The notes below the pieces were generated by a model. It was not told the origin of the DNA, did not search any database, and saw only the letters and a list, made by a program, of their open reading frames with translations. From Arthrobacter alkaliphilus (GTDB lineage: Bacteria > Actinomycetota > Actinomycetes > Actinomycetales > Micrococcaceae), in NCBI RefSeq assembly GCF_021483235.1, contig NZ_JAKEEC010000011.1, positions 53,629 to 117,628 of the forward strand: 64,000 nt of DNA. Reading direction: 5' to 3'. The translations under genes and the position numbers were made by a program. Shown here one piece after another: positions 17,000 to 27,395 of the stretch. Each line of letters starts with the position of its first letter. Within the stretch, counting starts at the first letter, position 1.

Positions 17000-19638
17000 C
17001 TCGCCTCCCTGGCGTTATCCGGACTGGGCGCCACGTGGCGGCGCTCCAAAAGAACCGATTGAGCTTCCATGGGAGCTTGGGCCTCCTCGTGCGGGAACGC
17101 CACCCCGGTGGACAGTGGCAGCCGGATCACCATGGTCAGGCCGCCGCCCGGCGTCTCTTCCGCAGTGAGGGTGCCGCCCATCGCTTCCGTGAACCCCTTG
17201 GCCACGGCGAGCCCCAAACCCACCCCGGTGGTGGAGGGGACGTCGTTGAGCCGCTGGAATGGCTGGAACATCCTGACCACGCTTTCGGCCGGGACTCCTT
17301 GGCCGTGGTCGATGATGCGCAGCTCTCCGGACGGCCTCCCGTCCAAGGTGGAGGAGCTGAACCCGCCCGCGGCTCCCACCAGCACAACATCGGAGTCCGG
17401 AGCGTACTTGATGGCGTTCTCAACGATATTGGCGATGACGCGTTCCAGCATCCCGGAGTCGGCGTCGACCTCCGGCATGTTGCCCGGCAGCTCGACGCGG
17501 ACCCGTCCCGGAGGTATGCCGTGGAGCGCGGCGGGGATCACCTCGTACCAGCGCACCGGGCGGATCAATGCATCCACGGAGTCCGAGGTAATGCGGGACA
17601 TGTCGAGGAGGTTCCCCACCAGCACGTCCAGCCTGTCCGAGCATTCCTCGATGGTCGCCAGCAGTTCCTGTTCCTCCGCGGGCGTGTAGTGGACGTTGCT
17701 TTGCCGCAGGCCGCCCACGGCCAATTTGATGCCGGCGAGTGGGGTCCGCAAGTCGTGGGAAACGGCGCGCAGGATGGAGGTGCGCATGGTGTTGCTCTCA
17801 GCCAGGCGCATGACCTCGCGACGGCTCGCGGCCAATTGCCGCCGCTCGAGCTGGGCCGCGAGGTGCGCGCCGAAGGCGCTGAGTAGGCGACGATCGCTGG
17901 CTGGCAGGATGCGGCCTGACAGGACCAGCCGGGTTCCGGGGTCGATCTGTTCGATGTTGTCCGCGCTGTCGGGAGAGCCCGGCGGCGCCTCCCCGGCTTT
18001 GGCGACGAGGCGCCAGCCGTCGGCAGCCCCGCCGCCCCCCGGGCCCGCGGCCCCGGCCCGGTACAGTGCGGCGCCGCGCATCTGGAACACGTCGAGCGCC
18101 TGCTTCAAGAGTCCTTCGACGGTGTCCTCGGCGCTCGACGCCCCGCGGGTGAGATCACCGAGGGTGGTGGCCTCCGCACGGGCGCGGGCGGCTTCCTTTG
18201 AGCGCCTGGCCGAGACGTCCACCACGGCCGCAACAGCGGCTGAAACGCCCACGAAAACCAGCAGCGCCAGGATGTTGTCCGGGTCGCTGATGGTCAAGGT
18301 TCCCACGGGCGGTATAGAGAAGAAGTTCACCAACAGGCTGCTCCATAGGGCACCGAGCAGGGCGGGCCACAACCCGCCGACCAAGGCAACGGCAACCGAG
18401 CCGGTCAGCTGGAGGAGCACGGCCGTCGCGATGCTGTGCGAGGGACTCGCGGCCAGGAGGAGCTGCAAAAGAACCGGCACGACAACTGCCATCGCGAAGC
18501 CGACGATCACCCGGGCACGGCCAAGGTCCCGTTGCCGTGGACGGTCGACGCCCCGACCGCCCAGGGGATGCGAAACCATATGCACATCGATATCGCCGGA
18601 GTCGCGCACCACCCTGTTGCCGATCCCCCGGCCGGTCAGACGGGCGACGAGGCTGCGGCGTCGGGAAATGCCGACGACAATCTGCGTTGCGTTCACGCTG
18701 CGGGCGAAGTCGAGCAAGGCCTTCGCCGGGTCCTCCCCCGCCACCGTGTGGTAGCTGCCCCCCAGCTCCCGGACCAAAAGGCGCTGGGCTTCCAACGCCT
18801 GGGGAGATTCCGACGCGACGCCATCCGCGGCTCGGACGTGCACCGCGAGCAAGTCGCCGCCGTTGACGCGCTTGAGGATCCGCGCGGCGCGGCGGACCAG
18901 GACCTCCCCTTCGGGGCCGCCTGTCAGGCCGATGACGATACGTTCGCGGGCGGGCCAGCTCGCCTCGATCCCCTGTTCGGAACGATACTTTGCGAGCCCT
19001 TCGTCCACCCGGTCGGCCAGCCACAACAGCGCCAGTTCCCGCAACGCCGTCAGGTTGCCCATCCGGAAATAGTTGGACAGGGCGGCGTCGATCTTGTCCG
19101 CCGAATAGATCTTGCCGTCGCCCAGCCGCTGCCGCAAGAGCTCCGGTGAGATGTCCACAAGGTGGATTTGGTCGGCGCGCCGCACCACGTCGTCGGGCAC
19201 TGTCTCGGCCTGCCGGACGTCGGTAATGGCAGCCACGACGTCGCCGAGGGAAGCCAAGTGCTGGATGTTGACGGTGGAGAGAACGTTGATGCCGGCGTCG
19301 AGCAGTTCCTCGACGTCCTGCCAGCGCTTGGGGTTGCGGCTCCCGGGAATGTTCGAGTGTGCGTATTCGTCGACGACGGCGGTGCCCGGCTTGCGTGCCA
19401 GGACCGCGTCGACGTCCATCTCTTCAAAGCTGGTGTCCCGGTACGCGATGGTGCGCGGCGGGATGATTTCCAGTCCGTCCATCAAGGCACGGGTGTCGCT
19501 GCGTCCATGGTCCATGGCGAAGGCCACCACCACGTCTTCACCGCGCCCGCTCAATCGGTGGGCCTCTTCAAGCATGGCGTAGGTCTTCCCTACCCCCGGG
19601 GCTGCCCCGAGGAAAATGCGCAACGTTGCCCGTGCCAT
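16996..19638 (-). CDS. kdpD: Sensor histidine kinase KdpD
   Basis: This 880-residue potassium and turgor sensor phosphorylates KdpE. In order: the N-terminal KdpD domain with Walker A GAAPGVGKT (residues 10-18) and Walker-B-like AVVDEYAHSN; a universal-stress-protein domain (about 230-370); four closely packed transmembrane helices (about 385-500); a GAF-like region with a disordered Gly/Pro loop; then the kinase core with the phospho-acceptor in VSHDLRTPLAGIK and the ATP-binding motifs (NIVENAIKYAP, GQGVP, GVGLGLAVAKG). The complete domain set indicates a working sensor. It lies 72 bases after kdpC on the same strand. Confidence 0.95.
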   Translation of the reverse strand: MARATLRIFLGAAPGVGKTYAMLEEAHRLSGRGEDVVVAFAMDHGRSDTRALMDGLEIIPPRTIAYRDTSFEEMDVDAVLARKPGTAVVDEYAHSNIPGSRNPKRWQDVEELLDAGINVLSTVNIQHLASLGDVVAAITDVRQAETVPDDVVRRADQIHLVDISPELLRQRLGDGKIYSADKIDAALSNYFRMGNLTALRELALLWLADRVDEGLAKYRSEQGIEASWPARERIVIGLTGGPEGEVLVRRAARILKRVNGGDLLAVHVRAADGVASESPQALEAQRLLVRELGGSYHTVAGEDPAKALLDFARSVNATQIVVGISRRRSLVARLTGRGIGNRVVRDSGDIDVHMVSHPLGGRGVDRPRQRDLGRARVIVGFAMAVVVPVLLQLLLAASPSHSIATAVLLQLTGSVAVALVGGLWPALLGALWSSLLVNFFSIPPVGTLTISDPDNILALLVFVGVSAAVAAVVDVSARRSKEAARARAEATTLGDLTRGASSAEDTVEGLLKQALDVFQMRGAALYRAGAAGPGGGGAADGWRLVAKAGEAPPGSPDSADNIEQIDPGTRLVLSGRILPASDRRLLSAFGAHLAAQLERRQLAASRREVMRLAESNTMRTSILRAVSHDLRTPLAGIKLAVGGLRQSNVHYTPAEEQELLATIEECSDRLDVLVGNLLDMSRITSDSVDALIRPVRWYEVIPAALHGIPPGRVRVELPGNMPEVDADSGMLERVIANIVENAIKYAPDSDVVLVGAAGGFSSSTLDGRPSGELRIIDHGQGVPAESVVRMFQPFQRLNDVPSTTGVGLGLAVAKGFTEAMGGTLTAEETPGGGLTMVIRLPLSTGVAFPHEEAQAPMEAQSVLLERRHVAPSPDNAREAR

Positions 19639-19710
19639 GTGGTCATTCTTTCACTTGTTGAACGCGCCGGTTGCCCGCAAGGCCGGCCATGCCGATGTGG
19701 CGGATTTCCT

Positions 19711-20322
19711 TCACTTGGCCGGCGCGGCCGCGGCAACGTCCAGGTTCAGCTCGGTGACGTTGACGGACGGCTGCCCCCAGAAGGCCTCAAGACCCGTAAC
19801 AGTTCGCCGATCCACCATTGCCTGCACCGCCTCGGGGCTGAGCCCGTGCGCCTTGGCAACCCTGGGCACTTGGATACGGGCATAGGCGACCGAGATCTGC
19901 GGATCCAGCCCTGATCCACTGGCCGTCACGGCATCGGCGGGTACGTCCGACTCCTTGACCCCCTCGGCAGCGGCAATTGCAGTGCGAGCCGCTTTGACGG
20001 CGTCGAGCAGTTTGGAATCGTTGGGCCCCAGGTTGCTCGCCGAGGAATTGGACGTATCCCACTTGCCGGCGGACGGGCGCGCGTGGAACCATGCAGGGTT
20101 CTGGGTGCCCGAGTTGTCCGCCGAGACCTGCGCGATCAGGGCCGAAGCAGCGGGATTGCCGGCCGGGTCCTTCACGATCGAGCCATTGGCCTGGAACGGC
20201 ACAACTGCCTGGCCGATGCCGAAAATCACCAGCGGGTAGAGCAATCCAAGGACCACGGTGGCCAGGAGCAGGAATCGGAGGGCAGTGCCTGCTTGCCGAA
20301 GATAGCCGGAAAGTGTGTTCAT
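19711..20322 (-). CDS. kdpC: Potassium-transporting ATPase subunit C
   Basis: KdpC (203 residues) stabilises the KdpFABC complex and raises its ATP affinity. It has one N-terminal transmembrane helix (FLLLATVVLGLLYPLVIFGI) and an extracytoplasmic domain with the family motifs SGTQNPAWFHARPS and ASGSGLDPQIS. The start lies 11 bases after the kdpB stop, behind GGAGACAACC. Confidence 0.95.
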   Translation of the reverse strand: MNTLSGYLRQAGTALRFLLLATVVLGLLYPLVIFGIGQAVVPFQANGSIVKDPAGNPAASALIAQVSADNSGTQNPAWFHARPSAGKWDTSNSSASNLGPNDSKLLDAVKAARTAIAAAEGVKESDVPADAVTASGSGLDPQISVAYARIQVPRVAKAHGLSPEAVQAMVDRRTVTGLEAFWGQPSVNVTELNLDVAAAAPAK

Positions 20323-20333
20323 GGTTGTCTCCT

Positions 20334-22469
20334 TTAGCCGATACCGGGGATGAGGGAAATCAGCAGGTCGATGAGCTTGATCCCAATGAAAGGTGCCACG
20401 AGGCCGCCGAGCCCGTAGATTGCCAGGTTCCGGGCCAGTGCCTGGTTGGCCGAAACAGCGCGGTACTTCACGCCCCGCAGTGCGAGCGGAACCAGCGCGA
20501 TGATGATCAAAGCGTTGAAGATCACCGCCGACAAGATAGCCGACGACGGCGACGCCAGGCCCATGATGTTCAAGAGGCCGAGGCCCGGGAACGTTCCCGT
20601 GAACAGCGCCGGGACGATGGCGAAGTACTTCGCGACGTCGTTCGCCACCGAGAACGTGGTCAGGGCACCGCGGGTGATGAGTAGCTGCTTGCCGATGCCC
20701 ACGATGTTGATGAGCTTGGTGGGATCGGAGTCCAGGTCCACCATGTTGGCAGCTTCCTTGGCCGCCGGCGTTCCCAAGTTCATCGCGACGCCGACATCCG
20801 CGGCGGCGAGCGCCGGCGCATCGTTGGTACCGTCACCGGTCATGGCCACCAGGCGGCCGTGGGCTTGTTCATCCTTGATGACCGCCAGCTTGTCTTCCGG
20901 CGTGGCTTCGGCAACGAAGTCGTCGACGCCGGACTCCGCGGCGATCGCCTTGGCCGTGATGGGGTTGTCGCCCGTGATCATCACGGTCCGGATGCCCATC
21001 CGGCGAAGTTCGGCGAAGCGGGCGTGCATGCCCGGCTTGACCACGTCGGCGAGGTGGATCGTGCCGAAGACCCGGGCACCGCCGTCGTGCGCCACACCGG
21101 CCACCAACAACGGGGTGCCGCCCTGGGCGGAGATTTCCTGCACTTTGTGATCGACCTCGGCGGGCGTTTGGCCGCCGGCCTCGGCGACAAACTTGGCGAC
21201 GGCGGTCGCGGCGCCCTTGCGGATCTTCCGGCCGTCAAAGTCCAAGCCGCTCATGCGTGTGCTGGCGCTGAACTCAACCACAGCGAAGTCCTCCGAGCTT
21301 TTCAGGAGCTCAGCCAAGTCCGGCCCGCCGATGCCCTTTTCTTCCGCGAGTTCCACGATGGAACGGCCCTCGGGTGTCTCGTCGGCCAAGCTGGAAAGCC
21401 GGGCCGCTTCAATGAGTTCCTTCCGGTCGACGTCGTGCGCCGGGAAGAAGTTGACCGCGCGGCGGTTGCCGTAGGTGATGGTCCCGGTCTTGTCGAGCAG
21501 CAGCGTCGTGATGTCTCCGGCAGTCTCCACGGCCCGGCCGGACGTGGCCAGCACGTTGTGTTGTACCAGGCGGTCCATGCCCGCGATGCCGATAGCCGGA
21601 ACGAGCGCGCCGATGGTGGTGGGGATCAGGCAGACAAGCAGCGCCACCAGGACAATCGGCGACGGCGTTGCGCCCGCCAGGGAAGCGAAGGGTGCCAGGC
21701 TCACGGTGACTGCAAGGAACACGATGGTCAGGGAGACCAGGAGGACGTGGAGGGCAATTTCGTTCGGTGTCTTCTGCCGGACGGCCCCTTCTACGAGCTT
21801 GATCATCCGGTCGATGAACGTTTCGCCCGCCTCGGCCGTGATCCGGATGACGATGCGGTCGGAGAGGACTTTGGTACCGCCGGTCACTGAGGAGCGGTCC
21901 CCGCCGGATTCGCGAATGACGGGTGCCGACTCACCGGTGATCGTGGATTCGTCAACGCTCGCCAGGCCTTCGATGATTTCGCCGTCCGAGGGGATGACGT
22001 CCCCGGCTTCGCAAATCACGACGTCGTTCTTCCGCAGTTCCGTCCCCGGCACTTCCTTGAGGGTGCCGTCCGCCAGCTGAAGCCTGGCAACCACGCCCTT
22101 CCGGCTGGCGCGCAGGCTGTCTGCCTGGGCCTTGCCGCGGCCTTCTGCGATGGCTTCGGACAGGGTCCCGAAAAGCACGGTCAGCCAGAGCCAGACCGTC
22201 ACCGCGATGCCGAACACAGCCGGCTTGAGAATGCAGATGGCCGTGCACAGGGCCGCGCCCACCAGCACAGTGAACATGACCGGGGAATGGATCATCTGCC
22301 GGGGTGCCAGCTTCCTGACCGCAAGCGGCAGGGCAGTCCTGATGCTGGCAAAGTCCAGCTTGGCCGGTGCCTTGGTGTGGTGTTTATGCTCCCCCGGCGT
22401 GCCCAGGGGGTTGCCGTCCGCGTAGGTCTGGGCGGTGTCCTTGGCGAATGCCGTACCGGACTTGGTCAT
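20334..22469 (-). CDS. kdpB: Potassium-transporting ATPase ATP-binding subunit B
   Basis: KdpB is the P-type ATPase subunit (711 residues) that powers uptake through KdpA. It carries the phosphorylation site [14 protein letters not shown], the actuator motif TGESAPV, and the hinge motif [17 protein letters not shown]. The N-terminal extension (about 60 residues, with EHKHHTK) is longer than in Escherichia coli. ATG 22469 is chosen because it overlaps the kdpA stop as ATGA; 34 further open codons upstream lie inside kdpA and have unrelated composition. Confidence 0.95.
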   Translation of the reverse strand: MTKSGTAFAKDTAQTYADGNPLGTPGEHKHHTKAPAKLDFASIRTALPLAVRKLAPRQMIHSPVMFTVLVGAALCTAICILKPAVFGIAVTVWLWLTVLFGTLSEAIAEGRGKAQADSLRASRKGVVARLQLADGTLKEVPGTELRKNDVVICEAGDVIPSDGEIIEGLASVDESTITGESAPVIRESGGDRSSVTGGTKVLSDRIVIRITAEAGETFIDRMIKLVEGAVRQKTPNEIALHVLLVSLTIVFLAVTVSLAPFASLAGATPSPIVLVALLVCLIPTTIGALVPAIGIAGMDRLVQHNVLATSGRAVETAGDITTLLLDKTGTITYGNRRAVNFFPAHDVDRKELIEAARLSSLADETPEGRSIVELAEEKGIGGPDLAELLKSSEDFAVVEFSASTRMSGLDFDGRKIRKGAATAVAKFVAEAGGQTPAEVDHKVQEISAQGGTPLLVAGVAHDGGARVFGTIHLADVVKPGMHARFAELRRMGIRTVMITGDNPITAKAIAAESGVDDFVAEATPEDKLAVIKDEQAHGRLVAMTGDGTNDAPALAAADVGVAMNLGTPAAKEAANMVDLDSDPTKLINIVGIGKQLLITRGALTTFSVANDVAKYFAIVPALFTGTFPGLGLLNIMGLASPSSAILSAVIFNALIIIALVPLALRGVKYRAVSANQALARNLAIYGLGGLVAPFIGIKLIDLLISLIPGIG

Positions 22470-24133
22470 TTGAGGAGTCCTTCTGCGAGGGGGCCCAGGG
22501 AGAGGGCCGGGAAGTAGCTCAAAGCGGTCATGATGACGGTCACGCTGAGCAAGAGGGAACCGAAGAGCCAACCGTGCGTGGGGACGGTGCCGGACGATGC
22601 CGGGATCTTGGGTTGTTTGGCGAGGGATCCCGCCAAGGCCAGCACCAACACCATGGGCAGGAACCGGCCCAGCAGCATCGCAACCCCAATCACCGAGGAC
22701 AGGTAAGGGCCGGAGCTTGTAATCCCTGCAAAGGCCGAACCGTTGTTGTTCGCGGCCGACGTAAAGGCGTACAGCACTTCGCTGAACTGGTGTGGCCCCG
22801 AGGCTGGTGCGTTGGCCATGGCATCCGGCAGCAGGACCGTCACCCCGGCCGTGGCCAGCACAATGGTGGGTGTCACGAGGATGTACATCGCCGTCAGCTT
22901 CATTTCCCGGGGTCCGATCTTCTTGCCCAGGAACTCCGGGGTGCGGCCCACCATCAGTCCGGCAATGAAGACCGAAACAATGGCGAGGATGAGCAGGCCG
23001 TAGAGACCTGATCCCGTGCCACCCGGGGCCACTTCGCCGAGCATCATGTTCAGCATGGTGATCCCGCCGGCCATGGGCGGGATGGAATCGTGGGCGACGT
23101 TGATGGCACCCGTGGACGTCAGCGTGGTGGCCGTGGCGAAGATCGAGCTTTGGGCGGCGCCGAAACGTTGCTCAAAACCCTCACCCAAACCGCCCGCGGC
23201 CGCAGTAGCAGTTCCTTCAGCGCCGGCAAAAGCCCAGCCCATCAAGACCGTCGATGCAAGCCAGAGGGTGCCCATGACAGCGGCAACCGTGTAACCTTGC
23301 CTTTGGTCACCCACCATGCGGCCGTAGGCGTAGGGCAAAGCCGAGGGGATGAGCAGGATCAGGAAGACCTGGAAGAGGCTGATAAAGACGTTCGGGTTCT
23401 CGAACGGGTGGGCTGAGTTGGCATTGAAATAGCCGCCTCCGTTGGTGCCCAGGATCTTGATGGCTTCCTGGGATGCGACCGGTCCGCCCGGGATCGTCTG
23501 GGTGATACCTGCTGCCTGGTTGGTGACGTCGGTGGACCAGAAAGTCTGCTCGACGCCGCCAATCAACATCACGATGGCAGCGATGGCAGCCATCGGAAGC
23601 AGAACCCGGAACGAGGTACGGGCGAGGTCCACCCAGAAATTCCCCAGCCTGTCCGTCCGGGTTCGCGCGATCCCACGGATCAGTGCGACCACCACCACGA
23701 TTCCGACGGCGGCAGACAGGAAGTTCTGGACGGCCAGCAGGCACATCTGGACGAAGATACCCATGGTGGCCTCAGGGGTGTACACCTGCCAGTTGGTGTT
23801 GGTAGCAAAGGAGATGGCCGTATTCATGGCGGTCCACGGATCTACGCCAGGCAGGGAATTGTTTCCAGGCAGGACGCCTTGGAGGCGCTGGAGCAGGAAC
23901 ACCACAAGGATCGATATCGAAGAAAAGACCAAAACACTGCGCAGGTAGATTGCCCAACTCTGCTCAGTGTTCCGGTCTACTCCGGCCAACCTGTAGAAAA
24001 CCCGCTCCACGCGCGTCGATTTTGTACCTTCAAACACGCGGGCGAGATAGATGCCTAACGGCTTGTGCACCAACACCAGGAGCAACAACAGGACGGCCAC
24101 TTGGGTAATGAACGAGGCAACACTGAAAACCAT
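22466..24133 (-). CDS. kdpA: Potassium-transporting ATPase potassium-binding subunit A
   Basis: KdpA (555 residues) is the channel-like subunit of the high-affinity pump. It has ten predicted transmembrane segments and four pore loops with the expected filter regions ([59 protein letters not shown]). The start lies 6 bases after kdpF. The operon is kdpF-A-B-C, followed by D and E. Confidence 0.95.
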   Translation of the reverse strand: MVFSVASFITQVAVLLLLLVLVHKPLGIYLARVFEGTKSTRVERVFYRLAGVDRNTEQSWAIYLRSVLVFSSISILVVFLLQRLQGVLPGNNSLPGVDPWTAMNTAISFATNTNWQVYTPEATMGIFVQMCLLAVQNFLSAAVGIVVVVALIRGIARTRTDRLGNFWVDLARTSFRVLLPMAAIAAIVMLIGGVEQTFWSTDVTNQAAGITQTIPGGPVASQEAIKILGTNGGGYFNANSAHPFENPNVFISLFQVFLILLIPSALPYAYGRMVGDQRQGYTVAAVMGTLWLASTVLMGWAFAGAEGTATAAAGGLGEGFEQRFGAAQSSIFATATTLTSTGAINVAHDSIPPMAGGITMLNMMLGEVAPGGTGSGLYGLLILAIVSVFIAGLMVGRTPEFLGKKIGPREMKLTAMYILVTPTIVLATAGVTVLLPDAMANAPASGPHQFSEVLYAFTSAANNNGSAFAGITSSGPYLSSVIGVAMLLGRFLPMVLVLALAGSLAKQPKIPASSGTVPTHGWLFGSLLLSVTVIMTALSYFPALSLGPLAEGLLK

Positions 24134-24139
24134 CCGCCA

Positions 24140-24238
24140 TCACCACCTTTCCGGGTGGATCAACACGGCCAACAGGTAACCGAAGAGGCACAGGCCCGCG
24201 ACAAACAGGACCAGCCACATAATGGCGTCAGCGCTCAT
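24140..24238 (-). CDS. kdpF: KdpF small stabilising subunit
   Basis: This 32-residue single-helix protein (MSADAIMWLVLFVAGLCLFG then YLLAVLIHPERW) has the length, hydrophobic profile and His-Pro-Glu end of KdpF. KdpF packs against KdpA and KdpB in the pump. Its ATG overlaps the stop of a still smaller upstream ORF as ATGA, and kdpA follows after 6 bases. Confidence 0.88.
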   Translation of the reverse strand: MSADAIMWLVLFVAGLCLFGYLLAVLIHPERW

Positions 24239-24348
24239 TGCCCGTTCACCGGCCCGTCGCCGTCGATCATTTTGCCCAGAAGGCGGGCAATCCACATCAC
24301 GATCCCCATGGACACCACGAAGATCCCCACAACAGCCACGTCGGCCAC
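24235..24348 (-). CDS. 37-residue single-helix membrane ORF upstream of kdpF
   Basis: A GTG at 24348 behind AAAGGACG opens a 37-codon frame: MADVAVVGIFVVSMG, then IVMWIARLLGKMIDGD, ending GPVNGQ. It predicts one membrane helix (about residues 5-24) and a short charged tail. The stop overlaps the kdpF start (ATGA), as between other genes of this operon, so it would be the first cistron of kdp. It may be an accessory peptide of the Kdp complex or a leader ORF that couples translation. I know no name for it. Confidence 0.6.
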   Translation of the reverse strand: MADVAVVGIFVVSMGIVMWIARLLGKMIDGDGPVNGQ

Positions 24349-24605
24349 TGGAACGTCCTTTCATTCGTGCCCCGTTCGCGGGGCTGATGTCAGTCAACTC
24401 CTTGGGAGGCGGCGAAAATCGGTTCCTGATGGTTCCTTAACACGGCGGGTCCGAATCTTGACGGCGTCTTAACGGGCGCATGATGGTCCGGCGGACATTG
24501 CTGTTAAGGATTCATCAAGATCGGCTTCAACCAGCGAAAACAGCTGCGCACGGTGCTATGTTCAGCAATGATCGCGGTGCCTGCGCGTCGCGCGGAAAGG
24601 ACACC
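24349..24605. promoter_or_regulatory. Divergent kdp / APC-transporter promoter region
   Basis: This 257-base AT-richer stretch separates the kdp operon from the divergent transporter. It holds several similar half-sites around TTAA: TTCCTTAACACGG near 24433, CGTCTTAACGGGC near 24465, and GTTAAGGATTCATCAAG near 24503. Such spaced repeats are the kind bound by OmpR-type regulators, so KdpE is the natural candidate. No riboswitch fold (for example c-di-AMP) could be recognised by eye. Confidence 0.35.
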
Positions 24606-26582
24606 ATGACTACCTTGAGCAGGCCCCCGGCTGATCCCTCGGCCCCACGGCCCGGGGGTATGGCCTCTTTGCGGACATGGCTGCTGTTCGGGCTCCAGGA
24701 CTCCAAAGGCACGCACCAAGGCCCTGGCGCGGTGGGCGATGCCCATCTGAAGAAGCATTCCTGGTGGCAGGTCATGTGCCTCACCGGCGTCGACTATTTC
24801 TCCAGCCTGGGTTATGCGCCGGCCATTGCCGTACTCGCCGCAGGCGTGATCTCCCCGATCGCCACCCTGGTCCTGGTTGGCCTCACGTTGCTTGGCGCCC
24901 TTCCGGTGTACCACCGGGTTGCGGGCGAAAGCCCCCGCGGTGAGGGATCGATCGCGATGTTGGAGCGCTTGATGCCCCGCTGGACGGGCAAGTTGTTCGT
25001 CCTCGTGTTGCTGGGCTTCGCCGCGACCGACTTCATGATCACCATGACCCTGTCCGCAGCGGATGCCACCGCCCACCTGATCCAGAACCCGATTGCTCCC
25101 AACTGGTTGCAGGGACAGAATGTCGCGGTCACGTTGTTCCTGCTCGCACTGCTCGCGGCCGTGTTCCTGCGGGGATTCAAGGAAGCGATCGGGGTCGCCG
25201 TTACCCTCGTCGTCGTCTATCTGAGCCTGAATGTCGTGCTCGTATTGGTCACGATGGCTGAAGTCCTTTCCCACCCCGTCGCGGTCACCAACTGGTGGGC
25301 CGCATTGTCCGCCTCCCATGGAAACCCGCTGCTGGTTGTCGGCATTGCTTTGTTGGTCTTCCCCAAACTGGCACTGGGCATGTCGGGCTTCGAGACCGGC
25401 GTCGCAGTCATGCCGCAGATCAAAGGGGCGCCGGGAGACACCGAGGAGAAACCCTTGGCCCGCATCAAGGGCGCCCGGAGGCTGCTCACGTCAGCCGCGG
25501 TGATCATGAGCTCGTTCCTGCTTGCCACCAGCTTCATCACGGTGGTGCTGATCCCGGAGAAGGAGTTCCAGCCTGACGGCCAGGCAAACGGCCGTGCGCT
25601 TGCCTTCCTCGCGCACGAATACCTCGGAGTGGGCTTCGGCACCGTCTACGACTTGAGCACCATCACCATCCTCTGGTTCGCCGGGGCCTCGGCCATGGCC
25701 GGGCTGCTCAACCTCGTTCCCCGCTACCTCCCCCGCTACGGCATGGCCCCCGAATGGGCCAAAGCAGTGCGCCCGTTGGTCTTGGTGTTCACCCTCATCG
25801 GTTTCCTCATCACGTTCCTGTTCAACGCCGACGTCGACGCCCAGGGTGGCGCGTACGCCACCGGCGTGCTGGTCCTGATGACCTCGGCAGCCGTGGCGGT
25901 GACGCTCTCGGCACGCCGCTTCAGGGAGCGCAAGCGCACGATCGGATTCGGCGTCATCGCAGTGGTCTTCCTCTACACCACGGTCGCCAACATGTTCGAG
26001 CGTCCCGAGGGCATCCGGATCGCGGCGATCTTTATCGTCGGGATCATCGTGATCTCCCTGCTTTCCAGGATCCGGCGTTCCTTTGAACTGCACGCCACCC
26101 ACGTGCACCTGGACCGCCAGGCATTGGAGTTCATGTCCAATGCGTTGGATGGACCCTTGGCGATCATCTCCCATGAACCGCGCAGGATCACGGCCGAGGC
26201 CTACCGTGAGAAGCTGACATCGGCGATTGAGGTCAGCCACCTGCCCTTGGACCAGCAGGCCCTCTTCCTGGAAGTGATCGTGGACGATTCCTCCGACTTC
26301 GAAACGGCGCTCGAAGTCCACGGCGTGGTTCGGCACGGATACCAGATCCTGGAAGTCCACGGCCCCGTGATCCCCAACACCATCGCCTCGGTGCTCCTCC
26401 ACATCCGCGACGTGACTGGTCTCATGCCGCACATCTACTTCCGCTGGACCGAAGGCAACCCGGTCATCAATCTCCTGAAGTTCCTGTTCCTCGGCGAAGG
26501 GGAGATCGCTCCGGTCACCCGCGAAGTCCTGCGTGAAGCCGAACCCGACGTCACGCGGCGGCCCTGGGTGCACGTCGGCTGA
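24606..26582 (+). CDS. APC-superfamily transporter, possible potassium importer (KimA/KUP-like)
   Basis: This 658-residue protein has about 12 transmembrane segments (roughly residues 55-470) and a cytoplasmic C-terminal domain of 160 residues. The first helix region [20 protein letters not shown] resembles the SDALSSVAYG motif of KimA and related APC permeases, which carry potassium or amino acids. Its position head-to-head with kdp supports potassium uptake, but that is inference; amino-acid transport is the alternative. ATG 24606 is chosen because of its GGAAAGGA site; an in-frame ATG 42 codons earlier would add a non-membrane basic stretch. Confidence 0.75.
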   Translation: MTTLSRPPADPSAPRPGGMASLRTWLLFGLQDSKGTHQGPGAVGDAHLKKHSWWQVMCLTGVDYFSSLGYAPAIAVLAAGVISPIATLVLVGLTLLGALPVYHRVAGESPRGEGSIAMLERLMPRWTGKLFVLVLLGFAATDFMITMTLSAADATAHLIQNPIAPNWLQGQNVAVTLFLLALLAAVFLRGFKEAIGVAVTLVVVYLSLNVVLVLVTMAEVLSHPVAVTNWWAALSASHGNPLLVVGIALLVFPKLALGMSGFETGVAVMPQIKGAPGDTEEKPLARIKGARRLLTSAAVIMSSFLLATSFITVVLIPEKEFQPDGQANGRALAFLAHEYLGVGFGTVYDLSTITILWFAGASAMAGLLNLVPRYLPRYGMAPEWAKAVRPLVLVFTLIGFLITFLFNADVDAQGGAYATGVLVLMTSAAVAVTLSARRFRERKRTIGFGVIAVVFLYTTVANMFERPEGIRIAAIFIVGIIVISLLSRIRRSFELHATHVHLDRQALEFMSNALDGPLAIISHEPRRITAEAYREKLTSAIEVSHLPLDQQALFLEVIVDDSSDFETALEVHGVVRHGYQILEVHGPVIPNTIASVLLHIRDVTGLMPHIYFRWTEGNPVINLLKFLFLGEGEIAPVTREVLREAEPDVTRRPWVHVG

Positions 26583-27240
26583 GCACCGGATGTGACCGGG
26601 CGTCGTGGGAAATACCGCCGGATGTGAGCGGGCGTCGCCGAATACGGACGCCTACTCACAGATGAGGTGCAAGACCCCAACCCTCGGTCAGATCTCGGGC
26701 CTTGAGCTCAATCGTCCGCTCACCTGACGTGACCGCGCGTCGTGGGAAACACCGCCGGATGTGACCTCGCGTCGTGGGAAACACCGCCAGATGTGACCGC
26801 GCGTTGTCGGGCACGGACGCTCACTCACATATGGCGTGCAAAACCTCGACCCTCGGTCAGATCTCGGCCCTTGAGCTCAATCGTCCGCTCACCAGACGTG
26901 ACCGCGCGTCGTCGGAAATACCACCGGATGTGACCGGGCGTCGTCGGGAACACCGCCGGATGTGACCTCGCGTCGTGGGAAACACCGCCAGATGTGACCG
27001 CGCGTTGTCGGGCACGGACGCTCACTCACATATGGCGTGCAAAACCTCGACCCTCGGTCAGATCTCGGCCCTTGAGCTCAATCGTCCGCTCACCTGACGT
27101 GACCGCGCGTCGTGGGAAACACCGCCGGATGTGACCTCGCGTCGTGGGAAACACCGCCAGACGTGACCGGGCGTCGCCGGAAACACGGCCAGACGTGACC
27201 GCGCGTCGTGGGAAATACCGCCGGATGTGACCGGGCGTCG
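26583..27240. repeat. Intergenic array of 32-bp units and a longer interspersed repeat
   Basis: This non-coding interval consists almost wholly of repeats. The short unit is about 32 bp, with a core like GATGTGACCGCGCGTCGT followed by GGGAAACACCGCC, repeated head-to-tail in groups with small changes (ATG/ACG, CCGCG/CCTCG/CCGGG). Between groups lies a longer block of about 75 bp containing ACTCACATATGGCGTGCAAA and GGTCAGATCTCGGCCCTTGA. Three copies of the long block begin near 26650 (diverged), 26820 and 27021. There are no unique spacers, so it is not a CRISPR array. Open frames inside it are short and result from the repetition. Confidence 0.9.
26760..27093. repeat. Direct duplication with 201-bp period inside the array
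   Basis: The segment 26760-26892 recurs at 26961-27093 with no difference that I can see over 133 bases. The identity implies a recent duplication or continuing homogenisation, while the first long block (near 26650) has diverged by several bases. Confidence 0.8.
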
Positions 27241-27290
27241 GAAGGCACTGAGCCGTTAAGAGAGCGCTAAAACTCCGGCCGGCCGTATAT

Positions 27291-27340
27291 GGAAAGCATT
27301 AAGACCGCTTCTGGCGGATCCATTCGGTGGTCTGATCGAG
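27291..27340 (+). promoter_or_regulatory. Conserved upstream element, copy A
   Basis: GGAAAGCATTAAGACCG ... GGTGGTCTGATCGAG ends 55 bases before the start at 27396. The same arrangement (GGAAACCATTAAGGACCG ... GGTGGTCTGATGAAG) precedes the paralogous gene at 61011. Such conservation outside coding sequence points to a shared promoter, possibly of an alternative sigma factor, or a regulator site. Confidence 0.55.
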
Positions 27341-27395
27341 GGAGGAATCCACGGCCACCCGGGCCGTGGACGAGTCCCTCGCAGGAGTTGGCGTC

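Noticed and set aside
16322..24348. Horizontally acquired kdp cluster
   Set aside because: Base composition and codon use do not differ visibly from the neighbours, and no repeats or integrase flank it.
24349..24605. c-di-AMP (ydaO-type) riboswitch before the potassium genes
   Set aside because: The conserved riboswitch core could not be found by eye; only repeated TTAA half-sites are visible.
26742..27025. Short open frames of about 60 codons within the repeat array on both strands
   Set aside because: They arise from the repeated units, share the same peptide in different frames, and lack ribosome-binding sites.
26583..27240. Possible CRISPR array
   Set aside because: The units are contiguous or interspersed with another repeat; there are no unique spacers of constant length and no cas genes nearby.
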